Of a DNA stretch of 27,217 nt, positions 1-10,803 are shown piece after piece. This DNA is from Diplocarpon mali (taxonomy: Eukaryota > Ascomycota > Leotiomycetes > Helotiales > Drepanopezizaceae): assembly GCA_024741835.1 (NCBI GenBank), contig JAENRP010000469.1:1-27217 (forward strand), in the 5' to 3' direction. A program made the position numbers and the translations under genes. Position 1 is the first letter of the stretch. Every line of letters starts with the position of its first letter. The notes below the pieces were generated by a model. That model had not been told where the DNA came from. It was given only the letters and a program-made list of their open reading frames with translations, and ran no database searches.

Positions 1-1310
1 TAGAATCGACTTCTCCTTTTAAAACGACGCTAGTAGTATTAGTACTAACGAATCAACTAAGCTTATACTTTAAGTAAAAGACCTCTTTATTAAAGTATAC
101 TTAGCAACTAATTCTCGAGAAAAACAGATAAAACTACTTAATTTACTTAAGGTTTTTAAAAAGTATATAGAGTATAATCGTATTAAAAACACTTCTACAA
201 TTCTAGCTATATAAGTAGCTAATTTAAAGAGAGTAATATAGAAAATCGAGCAAACGCTAAAAACGTATGCTTAAGCAATCAAGTCAGTAGCAATAGCTAC
301 TATAGCTACTATTGCAAATCATAGTACTAGTACTACTACTAGTAGTACTAGTATAAGTGGCGCTAATAGGAATAGGGCTAGGGCTGCAGGTAGCCCTAGG
401 AACCCTACTGCGAATTCAAGGCCTAATAAGCCAAAGGGAAACGGTAAGCCAGTCCTTTTTAAGAGATGCACCCTCTTATAGTCCCTTCTGGCTTCGACTA
501 CTTCTTTTTCGTTAATTACTTTATATAATCGAATTAATGCTACTTTTAAAAAGAACGGTTTTAATAATTTAGTAATCGCTACTGCGTCCTTGTCTTTATA
601 TAGAAATATTATTTTAACTACTACTCTTACGTTTAGCATTAATTTTTTGATTTTAAATAAGGCTATTATTAAAGGGGTGCTTCCTTAATTAACTAGCTTT
701 AAAAAGGGAGAGCCGTAGTATAAAGTAGCTATTTACAGTATTCCGTTTGCGGATTTTAATATAAAGTATAGCCTAGACTTAGAGCTAGTCTTAAAAGAGA
801 TTAAAACCTTTAATAAGGGTTTTACCTTAATAGGAAAATCCTATTAGGCTACTTTAAAAGAGAAATGTAACTTTAATTTATATAAGAGTAGTATAATTAT
901 TATCTCTTTCTTAAATGAAAATCAAGCTAAGCGAGCTATAAATAAAAGACTATATATTAGTAGCGCTTTAGTAAAAGTTATTAAATATATAAATACTAAT
1001 AATATGTACTAGTATAAAACCTATACTAGATTTGGCTATTTAAAGATTCTTTATAAAAGAGAACTAAAATGCTCCTTATATAAAGGCAATTATATAAGAT
1101 AGGCTTATACTTATAATACTTATAAAGTAAATACTAAGTTTAAGCATACTAGTATTAAATGCGCTAATTGCAAAGAAACTATACATTCGGCTGATTCTAA
1201 GCTATATAAAGTTTTTATTATAATTAAAAACAAATCTATAGAAAAACATACTATTAGTACTACTATTACTATAAATTGATTCAGCGCTTTATCTACTATT
1301 AATAATAATT
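1..1310 (+). pseudogene. LINE ORF1 (Gag-like nucleic-acid-binding protein), 5'-truncated by window edge
   Basis: In the frame of base 2 the reading is continuous, without indels, to about 1270; it is interrupted only by TAA/TAG codons. The N-terminal part (about 107-300) is rich in Lys, Leu, Ile and Glu and looks coiled-coil-like. It is followed by a Ser/Thr run (about 322-352) and a basic, Pro/Asn/Arg/Lys-rich stretch (about 360-460). The C-terminal part (about 1010-1210) holds zinc-knuckle remnants. The clearest is CANCK at 1160, followed by His at 1184 and a Tyr codon at 1205 where the last Cys is expected (TGT to TAT). In this family ORF1 coats the LINE RNA. The antisense open stretch at 319-639 is a shadow. 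Product class is confident; the protein is dead. Confidence 0.82.
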
Positions 1311-1334
1311 AGGAATAAATGCTTATAAATTAAT

Positions 1335-3055
1335 ATAAATAGAAGCTTGCCTACTATAAAGTACGTTTTATAAATAGCTATAGAGTTATCTATTGATTTA
1401 ATTGCGATTTAAGAACCTTAGATTATATAAGATAACGATTTATTATATAGATCTATTATATACTTTAGTTTTAAATAAATCCTTCCGAATTAAAATTCCT
1501 TTAAGTTTAGAATATTATTTTATATTTTAAATAAAATATACGCTACGCTAGCGCCTAGCTTACCAATTGATCCTAATTGTATTATTATAAACGTTTTTCA
1601 TATTCAATTAATTAACATCTATAATATAAGTCATCTTAAAATGCCAAATAATATTAAATTCTTAAAAAGAGACTATTTATTAGTATTATTTTCTAAGGAT
1701 TTAATATTTTTAAGAGACTTTAATATATATTACCCTTAATAAGACCCCTTTAGAGAAACTAATTACTATACTTAAATTTTATTAGATATTATAGAGAAAT
1801 ACTCTTTATATCTATTAAATACTCTAAGGGAAGGAACTTATTTTAAATCAAATATAATAACTCCTTCTATTATTAATTTAACATTTGCTACTTAAGGAAT
1901 AGTAAATAAAATCGTAGACTGGCAAACTATACTAGATCTAAGTTCTAATCACTTCAGGGTTCTATTTACTATTACTACTAATACTAATAATACTAGGTCT
2001 TACCCTACTATTCTATAATATAATATAAAAAATTTAGATTAGGAAAAATTTAAAAGGACAATTAAAAACGTCTTCTTAAATTTCGAATATTCTAAAGATT
2101 TTAATACAAATCAAGAACTAGAAGACCTAGTAAATACTTTTACTACGAAATTTATAAAAGCTATAGATAAGGTAATACCTAAATCCAAGTTATCTATAAA
2201 TAGTAAACCCTAATAGAATAAGGATTTAAAAAATCTATATAAAATCATATAACGATTCTACTATAAAAGCAAATCCTTAAGGTATACTCTTTTTCAATAA
2301 GAATTAAAATAAGCTAAAAATACGTATTTTAATTCAATTAAAATAGTAAAAACAAAGCACTAGAACCAATTCTTAGAAAAAGAGGACTCTTAGTTGATAT
2401 TCAAAGCTATATTATATACTAAGGGATTAAGCTCTTAATTAATCTCTAGTTTATTTAACTCTAATACTTAAGAGCTTGAATCGACTTTTTAAAAAAAGTA
2501 TAATATCTTTAGAAGTACTCTCTTTCTAACTCCACCTATTTCTAATAGTCCAAATCTATAAGCGTTAGAAAATGATATTAATTATTCAAATAAGAGTAAT
2601 AAGTGGAGTTGGTTATTGTTAATGTAAATTGAGATTAAAAATGCGTATACTTTAAAGATAAAGGGTAAAACCCTAAGACCAGATTTTATTATATAAGAAA
2701 TAATTATTCAAACTTATTTAACTATTCTAAAAGTGTTTTTTAAAGTCTATTCGTCCTTAATAAACTAAGGCTACTACCTTAAAGCATAGAAACAAGCTAC
2801 TAGATTTATTCTTAAGAAGCTTAAAAAACCAGACTATTTAAAACCAAAAGCATATAGAGTTATATTACTGCTTAATTATCTTAATAAAATTTTTGAAAGA
2901 ATACTAGCTTAGCGTCTTAGTTATTTAGCCGAAACTACTACTCTTTTATACTATTCTCAAATTGGTAGTAGATTACATAAATCGGCTATTAACGCGGCTT
3001 TACTCTTGTAAAATGAAGTAGAGCTGAATAAGATAAATAAGCTAAAAACAAGTAT
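1335..3055 (+). pseudogene. LINE ORF2 part 1: endonuclease and N-terminal reverse transcriptase
   Basis: This frame (phase of base 1716) overlaps or abuts the end of ORF1. An exonuclease-endonuclease-phosphatase type endonuclease comes first. Its catalytic-Glu motif reads I-Q*-E-P-W*-I with Glu at 1413-1415, where the starred residues are now stops. A DFN motif lies at 1716-1724, and a C-terminal S-[D to N]-H motif lies near 1950. The RT fingers follow: LKKPDYLKPKAYR at about 2818-2860, and a QIGSRLHKSAINAALLL-type stretch just before 3020. The reading stops at 3055, where Copia A begins. It resumes in phase at 17853 as T-S-I-L-F-L-N-I-K-G-A-F-D-H, the RT motif carrying the first catalytic Asp. 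The endonuclease nicks target DNA and the RT primes from the nick. It is inactivated by many stops. Confidence 0.88.
3051..3055. repeat. Target-site duplication AGTAT, left copy (Copia A)
   Basis: The five bases AGTAT directly precede the left LTR of Copia A and recur at 17853-17857 directly after its right LTR. Both copies lie in the LINE RT reading frame. Confidence 0.93.
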
Positions 3056-3226
3056 TGTCGTGCTGTATTTAGAGGTGGATTCTCAGTGGTAGCAGAAGCT
3101 TGTAAAATTCTACTCTAACTGTATATCTGAGCTCCCTTTATAGAAGTGCTCCGTAGCCACTTCAGGGGTATATTACATAAGCCAGTCCTCAGAGCCTCAG
3201 CGCCTGAGGCTCCTTATAGCGCAACA
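3056..3226 (-). repeat. Copia A 3' LTR (left copy)
   Basis: It runs from TGTCGTGCTG to GCGCAACA on the + strand, so TG...CA ends are intact. It aligns without gaps to 17682-17852. My hand count is about 15 differences in 171 positions, all transitions. It contains a 9-bp-arm inverted repeat at 3192-3212 and a TATAAA on the minus strand at 3137-3142. Confidence 0.95.
3192..3212. repeat. Perfect inverted repeat in Copia A LTR (left)
   Basis: GAGCCTCAG, then CGC, then CTGAGGCTC: 9-bp arms and a 3-base loop. The identical structure is at 17818-17838 in the other LTR. It keeps CpA and TpG sites in both copies although surrounding LTR positions are mutated. Confidence 0.85.
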
Positions 3227-3236
3227 CACCCCCTAG
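3227..3236 (-). other. Polypurine tract of Copia A
   Basis: On the minus strand the bases just upstream of the 3' LTR read CCTAGGGGGTG, a purine run ending at the LTR TG. This is where plus-strand DNA synthesis is primed in LTR elements, and it fixes the element's orientation as minus. The following 3237-3421 is non-coding 3' sequence of Copia A up to the Copia B target. It contains a short direct repeat TATAGAATGGA at about 3391 and 3409. Confidence 0.7.
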
Positions 3237-3416
3237 GTAAGAAGCAGCTCCCAGCTGGGCTTAGCTATAACTAGCGCCAGATCTAGTATATAAGACTCCT
3301 TTATTATACTCCCCAGCTTCTAGAATAATGAAAATTGCTTGACAAAGCTGTAATGAATAAGAGAGGGAGCGCGGTTCTAAGTGCTTCCTTTATAGAATGG
3401 AAGCCTCTATAGAATG

Positions 3417-3421
3417 GAAAC
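3417..3421. repeat. Target-site duplication GAAAC, left copy (Copia B)
   Basis: GAAAC precedes the left LTR of Copia B and recurs at 11021-11025 right after its right LTR. Both copies lie in the 3' non-pol part of Copia A. Confidence 0.92.
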
Positions 3422-3620
3422 TGTGGTGCGGTCGGCTGGAGGGCCTTCATTAGGTCGCTTAGGAGGCTCGCAGAAGTAGGAGAAGATGATTGATTATATT
3501 ATTATCTAGTATATATATGGTAAGGAGACTTTAGAAAGAAAAAGGGAGAGTTTATAACTTAGCAGGAGTCATATAGAGGGTCTTTAGAATAAGTAGAGAC
3601 TCTGCCTATTCTATACAATA
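3422..3620 (-). repeat. Copia B 3' LTR (left copy)
   Basis: It begins TGTGGTGCGG on the + strand and ends CTATACAATA, where the partner ends CTGCACGACA; the terminal CA has become TA. Gap-free alignment to 10822-11020 gives about 26 differences in 199 positions by hand count, all transitions. Confidence 0.95.
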
Positions 3621-3630
3621 TACCCCTTAG
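3621..3630 (-). other. Polypurine tract of Copia B
   Basis: The minus strand reads CTAAGGGGTA immediately upstream of the 3' LTR. Its last bases are probably RIP-mutated. It is shorter than the Gypsy tract but in the correct place. Confidence 0.55.
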
Positions 3631-5090
3631 TTAGGCGATGCTCTTAGAATCGCTTAGCTATATAGATAAAATAAAAGAAAGAATAGTAGTTATAAGGAAA
3701 AGAGGCTTTATTTTATATGCCGCCCCTTTAAAGGTCGTTCCTTCTAGAATGAGAAGGGTTGCTATAGGTAATAAGCGCGCTTAGGAATCTTTGCGATTTT
3801 ACGCTAATGCTCTATTGGGCTTCCTATAGAGTATTTCTATTATAGAGGTTCTCCTTTCCTTCTTTTAAAAATAACCCTCCTTTATTATTTAAAAATATTA
3901 TCTTTATACTAATAATTTTAAATATAAAAGGAACTCCCGCTTGTTATAGCCCTAGCTGCCCTTATAAAGTAAGACCCTTAGAGTCCCTATACCTTGCGTT
4001 ATATTAACTTTGCGCTAGTTCGCTAGCGCTCTTGCGGAAGCTATAACCCTAGTGCGCTTGTCCTAGCGTTTGCTAGGCAATAAGCTGCTACTACTATCGC
4101 CGCCGCCTTTACCGCTGCTGCTACTACTACTACCGCCTGAGAGCCCTACCCTTGCTGCGCATTATATGCTAAAGCCTATAATAGAATATAATAATACGTA
4201 TATATATTATATTATATATAAAAGCATTAGCAATCTTAATTGTTAGTACTTTAATAGCACCTTTAGTATATATTGCATCTATTATACTATACTAAGCAAT
4301 AGCTGCTAATAGGCTAGCGGCCCTCTCCTCGCCTCTTAAGAGGCTATTGTATTAGCTTGCGCCTACGGTGCCTTTAAGGAGGAGGTAGTACTACTACTTA
4401 ATATAGTAAAGGGTACGCTTTAAAGCTTTTATAATATATTTATCAAGTCTTATTAAGTTCTAAGCTGATTTTAAAAGATAGGAGCGATTAGACCCTAGTG
4501 CTAGAAGGGCCTGCCACTTTTGCAAGTGGTAGTATCGCTGCCTCCCTTGCTCTTAGTATACTATTCCTATTCGCTCCTAGCCCTTTTAGCTTAGACCCGT
4601 TCGCCTCTATCGCCGCTGCTGCTCCTATCCCCTTTGCCTCTGCTATTGCAGCTGCTGCTATAGTCTTCCTATTTGTCTCCTTAGCCCTTGCTATTACTGC
4701 GCCTATCCTTGCTGCTGCTTCTACTGCCCTTGCTCCTATCGCCCTTGCTATACCCTTTGCCTTTGCCCTTACTATCGCTAGTATTTTTACCAGCAGGCCT
4801 CTAGCCGAGAGAGTGCCAATAGGCCTCTTTTAAAAGGAGATCTATATAGAGCTCTTAGCTATAGCATCTTAGCTCTTAGCCTTAGCTAAGAGAATCTAAA
4901 AGAGGGTCGCGCCTTATAATAGCGGCTTAGGAATATTACCTATTCTTATATTTTTAAAAAAGGAGAAGCTTTTATAATACGCTTTATAAGAGAAAATAAA
5001 TAAATATAACTATAAGAGAGTAAGAGCTTATAAGTACAAGTCTCTTAATAATAAGTGACTACTCGCTAGCAAGTGCGAGTTGCTAAACAA
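3631..5090. other. Copia B 3' region beyond pol, coding status unresolved
   Basis: About 1.46 kb lies between the end of RNase H and the 3' LTR. It holds a triplet-rich stretch (CTA/GCC/GCT repeats, about 4087-4135), an AT run with TATATA repeats (about 4198-4225), a 14-bp perfect palindrome GCCTCTTAAGAGGC at 4331-4344, and the low-complexity tract 4498-4833. A block at about 4370-4440 resembles Copia A at about 11757-11815: a GAGGTAGTA block, then GGGTACG, then AAGCTTTT. This suggests a shared ancestral segment. One + frame through 4480-4540 reads R-R-A-C-H-F-C-K-W-*-Y-R-C-L-P-C, a C-x2-C-x5-C-x2-C spacing if the stop was Gln. I cannot assign a function. Confidence 0.5.
4498..4833. other. 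Low-complexity tract open on both strands (Copia B 3' region)
   Basis: Pyrimidine-rich on +, built from variants of CCTTGCTATT and GCTGCT. On the + strand it is open for 111 codons from an ATG-less context (start GTG/CTA region), rich in Ala, Ile, Leu and Phe. On the minus strand a second frame is also stop-free for about 108 codons and is rich in Ala, Lys and Arg. Another minus frame is Ser/Gly/Lys/Arg-rich with a few RIP-type stops. Simple composition alone can keep several frames open, so no protein is called. Confidence 0.5.
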
Positions 5091-7000
5091 TTATTTAAAA
5101 GCTCTAGAGGTTTAATAAACAAACAAAGCTCTTAAACTTCTAGTAGTCCAAGTTCTTAATAAGCCTATCTGCGTATATCTCCTTAATAGGAAGGTAGATT
5201 ATCTAAAAGCTTCCTCTCTAATACTCCTAGCGGATTTATATATTACTAATTTCAATATATTAAAGGCTTATCTTAATCTTCTTATTCTTTATAATAATTA
5301 GCCAAATTGTCTATTAGTTATTGCAATATATATTCTATTTAAAGAGGGAGTCTATGCGAATCTCCTTAAAGAGGCGTTTTATAGCTATTATCTCCTTTGC
5401 AATAGAAACTATACTATAGAGTTCTACTTTAATAGAGGAGAGCGTAATAGTTGCTTAGCGATTCGCTTTCTAAATAATCAGTCCTTTAAATAAGAAGAAG
5501 ACGTATCCTTAAGAGGATCTGCAGGTCTCTTAATCATCTTTAAAAGAAGCATTTAAAGAAGCGACTAATTAGTATTCCTTAGCCTTAAAGCTATAAGCAA
5601 TTCCTAAGAAGCGCGTACTATATAGGTATTAAAGCGTCTAGTCTGCGGCTAAGAGGTACTTAGAGCTTGGATTAGTTAAGAAGAAAGACAGTTAGAAGGC
5701 TGCGAACGCAACATTTAAGCATATTATAATCGCTATATAAAGAATAGAGCCTATTTTCTCTTAGTACTCCTTTACCTTTTCTAAGGAAGCTTATCCTAAG
5801 TTTTTAATAAACTCCTTTTTTAATAGTAGAATATTAAGCACTCTCCTTATATTAGCTTCGAACTTTTAAGCGATCTTTTCAATATAGGTATTATAAACTA
5901 AGGAGATCCTCTTTACCTTTCTATCTTAAATAATCCTTACTCTAAGGAACTAGGAGATATCTCTTATAATAGTAAGCTTATACGCCCTCTTTAGGTCTTT
6001 AATTAAATGAGTCGCCCGATTTAGGTTAAAGGCCTTATATAACACTTGAATATCATCGATATAAAATGCTATAAAGACTATGCGATCCTTTATTATAAAA
6101 ATACAAAGCTCTTTGCCTAATAGCTTAAGTTGAAGGCCTTTAAGCGTTCCTACGAAGTTCCTATATTATAGTGCCAAAGAGTCTTTTAGCCTATAGAGCG
6201 CGCAGTCCAGTTCTACTACTATACTAGGGCGCTTAAAGCCATTTAGTAGGAAGTATATGACTAAAGCACTCCTTAGGTCTTTAGAAGCGTTAATAAATGC
6301 ATTAATAATATCAAACTGCTTTACTTCTATATTAAAGTATATAGTAAGCGCTATTAGTACTTTAAAAGACCTTACTGTAAGCGTAGCTACGTAAGTTGAG
6401 AAAATTAAAGCTTTATCTTAAAGATCCCCTTGTATAATTAGCCGTGATCGGCACTTTAAAAGCTTGCTAGAGCTATTGACTTTATAAGTAAAAACCCATT
6501 TTAATAATATTAGCAAAGGCTTTAAGTAGTCCCTTTGCACAATTCTCTAGCAACTCTAAGATTTTAAATTCCTAATCTCCTAGCGCCCTCCTTCTTTAAA
6601 TCGTTTGCTAAAAGGGTGCTTCTCTAGGTCTAGCCATCCTTTCGAAGGCTTTAGTAAAGAGCCTTAGTACTATAGGCGGTTAAAAGACTACGCTCTATCC
6701 TTTGCCTAACTATTAACTATAGCTTTAATAACTATATAAACTGTTAAATAGTCCTTCCTATCCTCCTTTATTTATTCGTTCGCTTAAAAAGTCGATACAA
6801 ACTCCTATGCATATAAAGAGTAGGATAAATTAATATTACTTTAAAAGAGCATATACTTTAAAGTGGTAGCATATACTTTTAAAGTCTCCTATTGCTTAAT
6901 GCTTAAGCGTCTTATCCTCTTTTGCTTAAGAAGAGGGAGTTCCTCTTTGCGCTTTTCTCTATAAGTCTCCTCTTCTATTTTTATTATTACTAGAGGTTCC
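5090..7000 (-). pseudogene. Copia B pol: reverse transcriptase and RNase H
   Basis: Reading from 7000 downward, the RT fingers and palm give CRSRLIIQGDL near 6430-6460, then QFDIINAFINA near 6290-6330 (first catalytic Asp). Next come ALYRLKDSLALWYRNF near 6160-6200 and FYIDDI at about 6049-6067, the YxDD catalytic box, which is intact. RNase H follows at about 5090-5560, with a V-E-L-Y-S-I-V-S-I-A-K-E-I-I-A motif near 5390-5430. These domains copy RNA into DNA and remove the RNA strand. Frames are interrupted only at Gln/Trp-type codons in the parts I translated. Domain identity is firm, limits are approximate. Confidence 0.86.
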
Positions 7001-9060
7001 TTTAGGAGTCTGGGTAGCTTTATCTCTTAAGCTTATAATCTTTAAGCTAGTATTATAACTTAAGGTATTATATTATTAAAGCCTACTCCTTTTATTAAGT
7101 CGCTTCTTATAAGACTATTAAAGCTCCTCCTAGATCTTGGCAGCAGTGCCTTTAGCCTTCTACTAGAGTTTACTAAGGCCTGCCTTTATAATTAAAGACT
7201 TTATCTTAAAGCTCTTAAGCTATCTTTATTCCTATATAGAATAGTAGCTAAAGATCTGCCGATCGCCTTATAAAACTTATCTTTAAAGACTCCTTTAGAG
7301 TCGTCTATAGTTCCTTCTTTAGTAGGGCCTTTGTAAGGAATCATTACCCTTAAGCTCTAATTGCCATTTGCCTTCTTAAAGACTGGCAAAGTGGCTTCTA
7401 ATTCGCTTGCTTCTACCCTTGAGTTTTTAAATAGGTCTTTTAAAGAATTTGGATTTAAGTTAAGGCCTTTTATATTATTAGTTAAAGGCTATAGAGTAGC
7501 GTTAGTTTATAATGTAGGCTCTTCTTATATAGCGGCTTCTTTCGCAGCGATTGCGTTCGGCCTTGCGATAAGCTCTGATTCCTTGAAAATGCCTTTGAAC
7601 TTAGCGTCTTAAGCTCCCTCTCCCTCTCTAATTAATTAGAGGGTCGTCTTAAGTTCCTAGCGCGATATATAGTTTATACGCTTAGCTTTTAGACTATAGA
7701 AGAGAGACTTATTAAATTCGATATTATAAGTTGTTATTACTTACTAGAGTATAAGAACCTAGATTCTATAAATATTAGAGGTAATATATCTAATTAAGTA
7801 ACTTAAGTGCCCTTGTAGTTCAATTTTAAAGGTTCGGCGGTCCCTCCTTACCTTCCTCTCTTTAATTAAAGGGTATACGCAAGCGCTATACGTATAAATG
7901 CGACTTCAGTTAGGCTTTAAGCTTGCTATCATTTGCTTAATAAGTAGTAGCTTATAGAATTGAAAATACTACTTAAACCAATTATAAAGAGCCTCGCTTA
8001 GTAAGATCATCTTCTTCCTAGCGAGTAAGGAGATATTATAGAGGTATATAGTAGCCTTTATAACCTTTGGCCAAAGGCTCGCTAGAAGCCTTGCGTGGAT
8101 TCTCATTTTAATAGAGCGTTTAATCAACTCTCTTTCTGCTTGCTCCGCGCCTCTATTAGGTTAATATATATAGGTAGGAGTAAGCTCTAAATCAATTCCC
8201 TTCTCTTTTACCCATTTTTAATACTTTATAAGAGAGTCTTCCCTTAGGGAGATTATTAAAGTATTATTATCTTGCCTGATTTTGCAAATAGAAAGCCTAT
8301 ATTAGCGTTTTACCTATGCTTTAAAGGCCTAGAGGACTTCTATAATTATATTTCTGCCCTTTGATCTTAGTAGGAATGTCTAAAGTATACTACTATACTT
8401 ATCCTTAATTAAAAGAACCTATAAGCAATTATTATATAAGTTGTTTAGAAAGTTAAAGAGATCCTAGGAGATCCTGAAGAAGGGCCTTAAAGATCGGTTC
8501 TTAAAGGTAGCGTAAGAAATAACTTGCCTAGCAGACGCTATTATATATATAAGGCACTTTAGCCTTTATATTCCCCTGATCTTTACTCCTTTAGCGCACT
8601 TGATTAGCGCTTAAAGAGCCTCTGCGCCTAGGTGGCTAGCGCGAAGGTATTAAGTATATATATTATTATCTCGCACCCTAGTAGGTGCATAGCTAGACTG
8701 GAACCTATTATAGAGCGTCGTCTTAGCTATAGGGAACGCTATTAAGGCAGAGAAGTCATATTAAAGTATATTTAGGAGATCTAAATAGTTAATAGGCTTG
8801 TATTTAAAGAAAACGAGATTATAGCAACGCTCTAACTAAGCTTACTTTACAGAATCTCCAATACTCTTAAAGCGCAAAGTGAGGTCTACTTTAGAGTATT
8901 AAAAACCCTTATCCGCAAGGAGCCTCTCTAAGATAATATTAGTAGTAAACTCCTTTATAACGGCAATATTGCAAAGCGTTATTCCTATAAGAGAGCTATT
9001 ATGCTATAGAAGAGAGTCTACTATATATCTATTACCTTTCCTAATAATTAGGAGTCTTAA
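7000..9060 (-). pseudogene. Copia B pol: integrase and linker to RT
   Basis: A pre-integrase zinc motif remnant reads SHLGAEAL...IKCAKGVKIRG near 8580-8640. The catalytic acidic residues are all visible: W-D-L-F near 8455-8470, R-Q-D-N at about 8266-8280, and the Glu in G-A-E-Q-A-E-R-E-L at about 8132-8160. After it comes an L-W-P-K-V-I-K-A-T-I-Y-L-Y-N block near 8030-8090, usual for Copia. From about 7000 to 7900 a variable linker leads to RT; the + strand open stretch at 7361-7612 is its shadow. Integrase joins the cDNA to host DNA. Confidence 0.83.
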
Positions 9061-10680
9061 GGTACCTGCTTCTATATATTACTATAAGTCGCCAAAAGGC
9101 TTAAAGGTGCCTGCGATAAGTAAATCCTTTGAATTAATAATATAAGTAGCTGCGCAATTATTAAGGAGCGTACTTAAGGAAAGCGGGTAGCGTTCTAGCT
9201 TAAAGAGGTAGTAGACGTTAAACGATTCTTTAAAAGCGTTAAAGGCAAAGGGATCTATTACTATAAAGACTAGTAAGTTCTCCCTTTTATTACCTAAACC
9301 GTCCTTCTTAAAGGCTAAAGCCTTTCCCTTGAATTTGTCAATCGCTATTACCGCAATATTATTCTCCTTAAGCTATACTTAAAGACCCTTGAACTAGTCT
9401 CTTGCGTTTAACGCCTTTTGTATTTGTAGGACCTCTTCTTATAAGGGGAGAACCTTTATGTTTTCCTTACGCCTATCTATAGCATATAATAGTTTCCAAT
9501 AGTCCTAAGACTTTTAATAGTGATTTTTAAAGCCTTTACAAGGGCACTTGGGCCTAATCTCCCTTTTAGAGCTTGTAGAGCGATTTCGGAAGCTGCTTGC
9601 TAAAGCCTGCGAAAGGGTTTCGGCATCTAGGAGAGACTCTCGAGTAGTAAAAACTGCTAGCCCTTTATTATCGATCGCTCTATTGGATTTAATGCTTACT
9701 AAGGCGCGGCTTAATTGCATTAGGTTATGCTTATATAGGGTTCTCATCTGCTTATTAGTAATAATTTCCTCCTTTAAGTGAGTTGCCTAACTTAGATTAA
9801 TCTTTACTATAATTAAGTCTAAAAAGTCAGTAACTCTTAGTCTCCCTTTAATCTTAGGAAGACTATATTATTCTACTAAGCGGTACGCCTCCTACTACTC
9901 TTAAATCTACTACTAAGTATTAATTCTCTTAGTCTTGCCTTAGCGTAGTATATTGCAATACTAGAGCCTTGTTTAAGACTGAATAGCCTTATTAGAAGGC
10001 GCAATATCACACTTTAAAATAGATACTAGGCCTTAGAGTAAGAGTTGCTAGTTTACTAAAATAGAATGCGGGTTATTAGTAGTAGTTCTAATTATAGGAG
10101 TATCTCTATCAGGTATTAAGGAGGAGAGCTTCTCAGCTTGGATTTATACTTAAGCCATCGCGGAAGCTAAGAGCGTTCTATCAACAGTCTTAGAGACCTA
10201 TTCTAAAAGTAGCTTATAGTATTTGCATTAGGTCTTTTAAGTCTCTTTATATATATAGTACTCCTTTATTAGGATTTTATATTCATCTTTAATATCCTTA
10301 TATAAAGCCTATGGAAAAGGAGCCTTTAATAGGTCTCTTAAGGGAAAGCGGGCATAAATCTATTCGAATAGAGTCGCTATATACTCTTTATATAACCTTG
10401 CGTATGCTATGCAAAGGTTAGCCGTTTCCAATTCCTTAAGCTCTTATATAAAAGGAGCTTAAGGCTCGGTCTCTATAATTGACTTAAATAGGAGTCTCAG
10501 ATTAGTAAAAATAGTGATATTATAAAGCTTAGCGAAGAATATATATTTATTAAACCACTTTACTTAAAAGGCAAAGGTATTAAGGCGAGGCTTAAAGATG
10601 CTTAAAGAGTTAGATATATTAAATAGAGTCTAGTAAAAAGGTTAGGTATATAAATAAAGTTTGCAAATAAGGTTCGATTG
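9060..10680 (-). pseudogene. Copia B Gag and aspartic protease
   Basis: Gag begins near 10640-10680 (no clear ATG left) with an N-T-F-A-F-[Q/W]-V-K-W-F-N-K-Y-I-F-F-A-K-L stretch near 10530-10590. A 77-codon piece at 9514-9747 has escaped stops. It ends in a Copia-type knuckle, C-P-C at 9538-9546 followed by K-N-H-Y. The protease follows: L-N-N-C-A-A-T-Y-I-I-N at about 9140-9164, in place of the common D-S-G-A-T/S. The related Asn-Cys-Ala-Ala form is also in Copia A, so here D to N may be RIP (GAT/GAC to AAT/AAC). Gag packages RNA and protease matures the polyprotein. The overlapping + frame at 9548-9781 is a shadow. Confidence 0.8.
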
Positions 10681-10803
10681 GAAAATGGAGATTTATTAAT
10701 TAAAAATAAAGGTCCTTTAAGTTATTATAAATACTTAAAAAGTCGGTTAGGAGCTTAAAGGGCCCTCTAGCCGGTTGCATACGAAGAGAAAGCATATTAA
10801 AGT

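Larger units (their letters stand above)
1..3055 (+). mobile_element. Tad-like LINE, 5' segment (ORF1 and first half of ORF2)
   Basis: This is the first of three pieces of one non-LTR retrotransposon. The other two are at 17853-18994 and 26008-27006, and together they give about 5.2 kb inside the window. The 5' end lies before base 1 because the ORF1 frame is already running there. Two overlapping coding frames in the order ORF1 (CCHC) then ORF2 (endonuclease, RT, RNase H) match the fungal Tad clade. Both are riddled with TAA/TAG at Gln or Trp positions, as RIP produces. The copy ends here at the 5-bp target AGTAT of the Copia A insertion. Confidence 0.9.

Noticed and set aside
319..639. Minus-strand open stretch of 106 codons
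   Set aside because: Antisense of LINE ORF1, which has family motifs and a continuous frame on +. The hydrophobic minus reading is a mirror of its Ser/Thr/Arg-rich codons.
4331..4344. 14-bp perfect palindrome GCCTCTTAAGAGGC
   Set aside because: Isolated, short, and no partner copy in Copia A was found; recorded but not given a role.
7361..7612. Plus-strand open stretch of 83 codons
   Set aside because: Shadow of the Copia B integrase-RT linker, which is coded on the minus strand between recognisable domains.
9548..9781. Plus-strand open stretch of 77 codons
   Set aside because: Overlaps the minus-strand Copia B Gag fragment that ends in a C-P-C...H knuckle; only the minus frame has family features.
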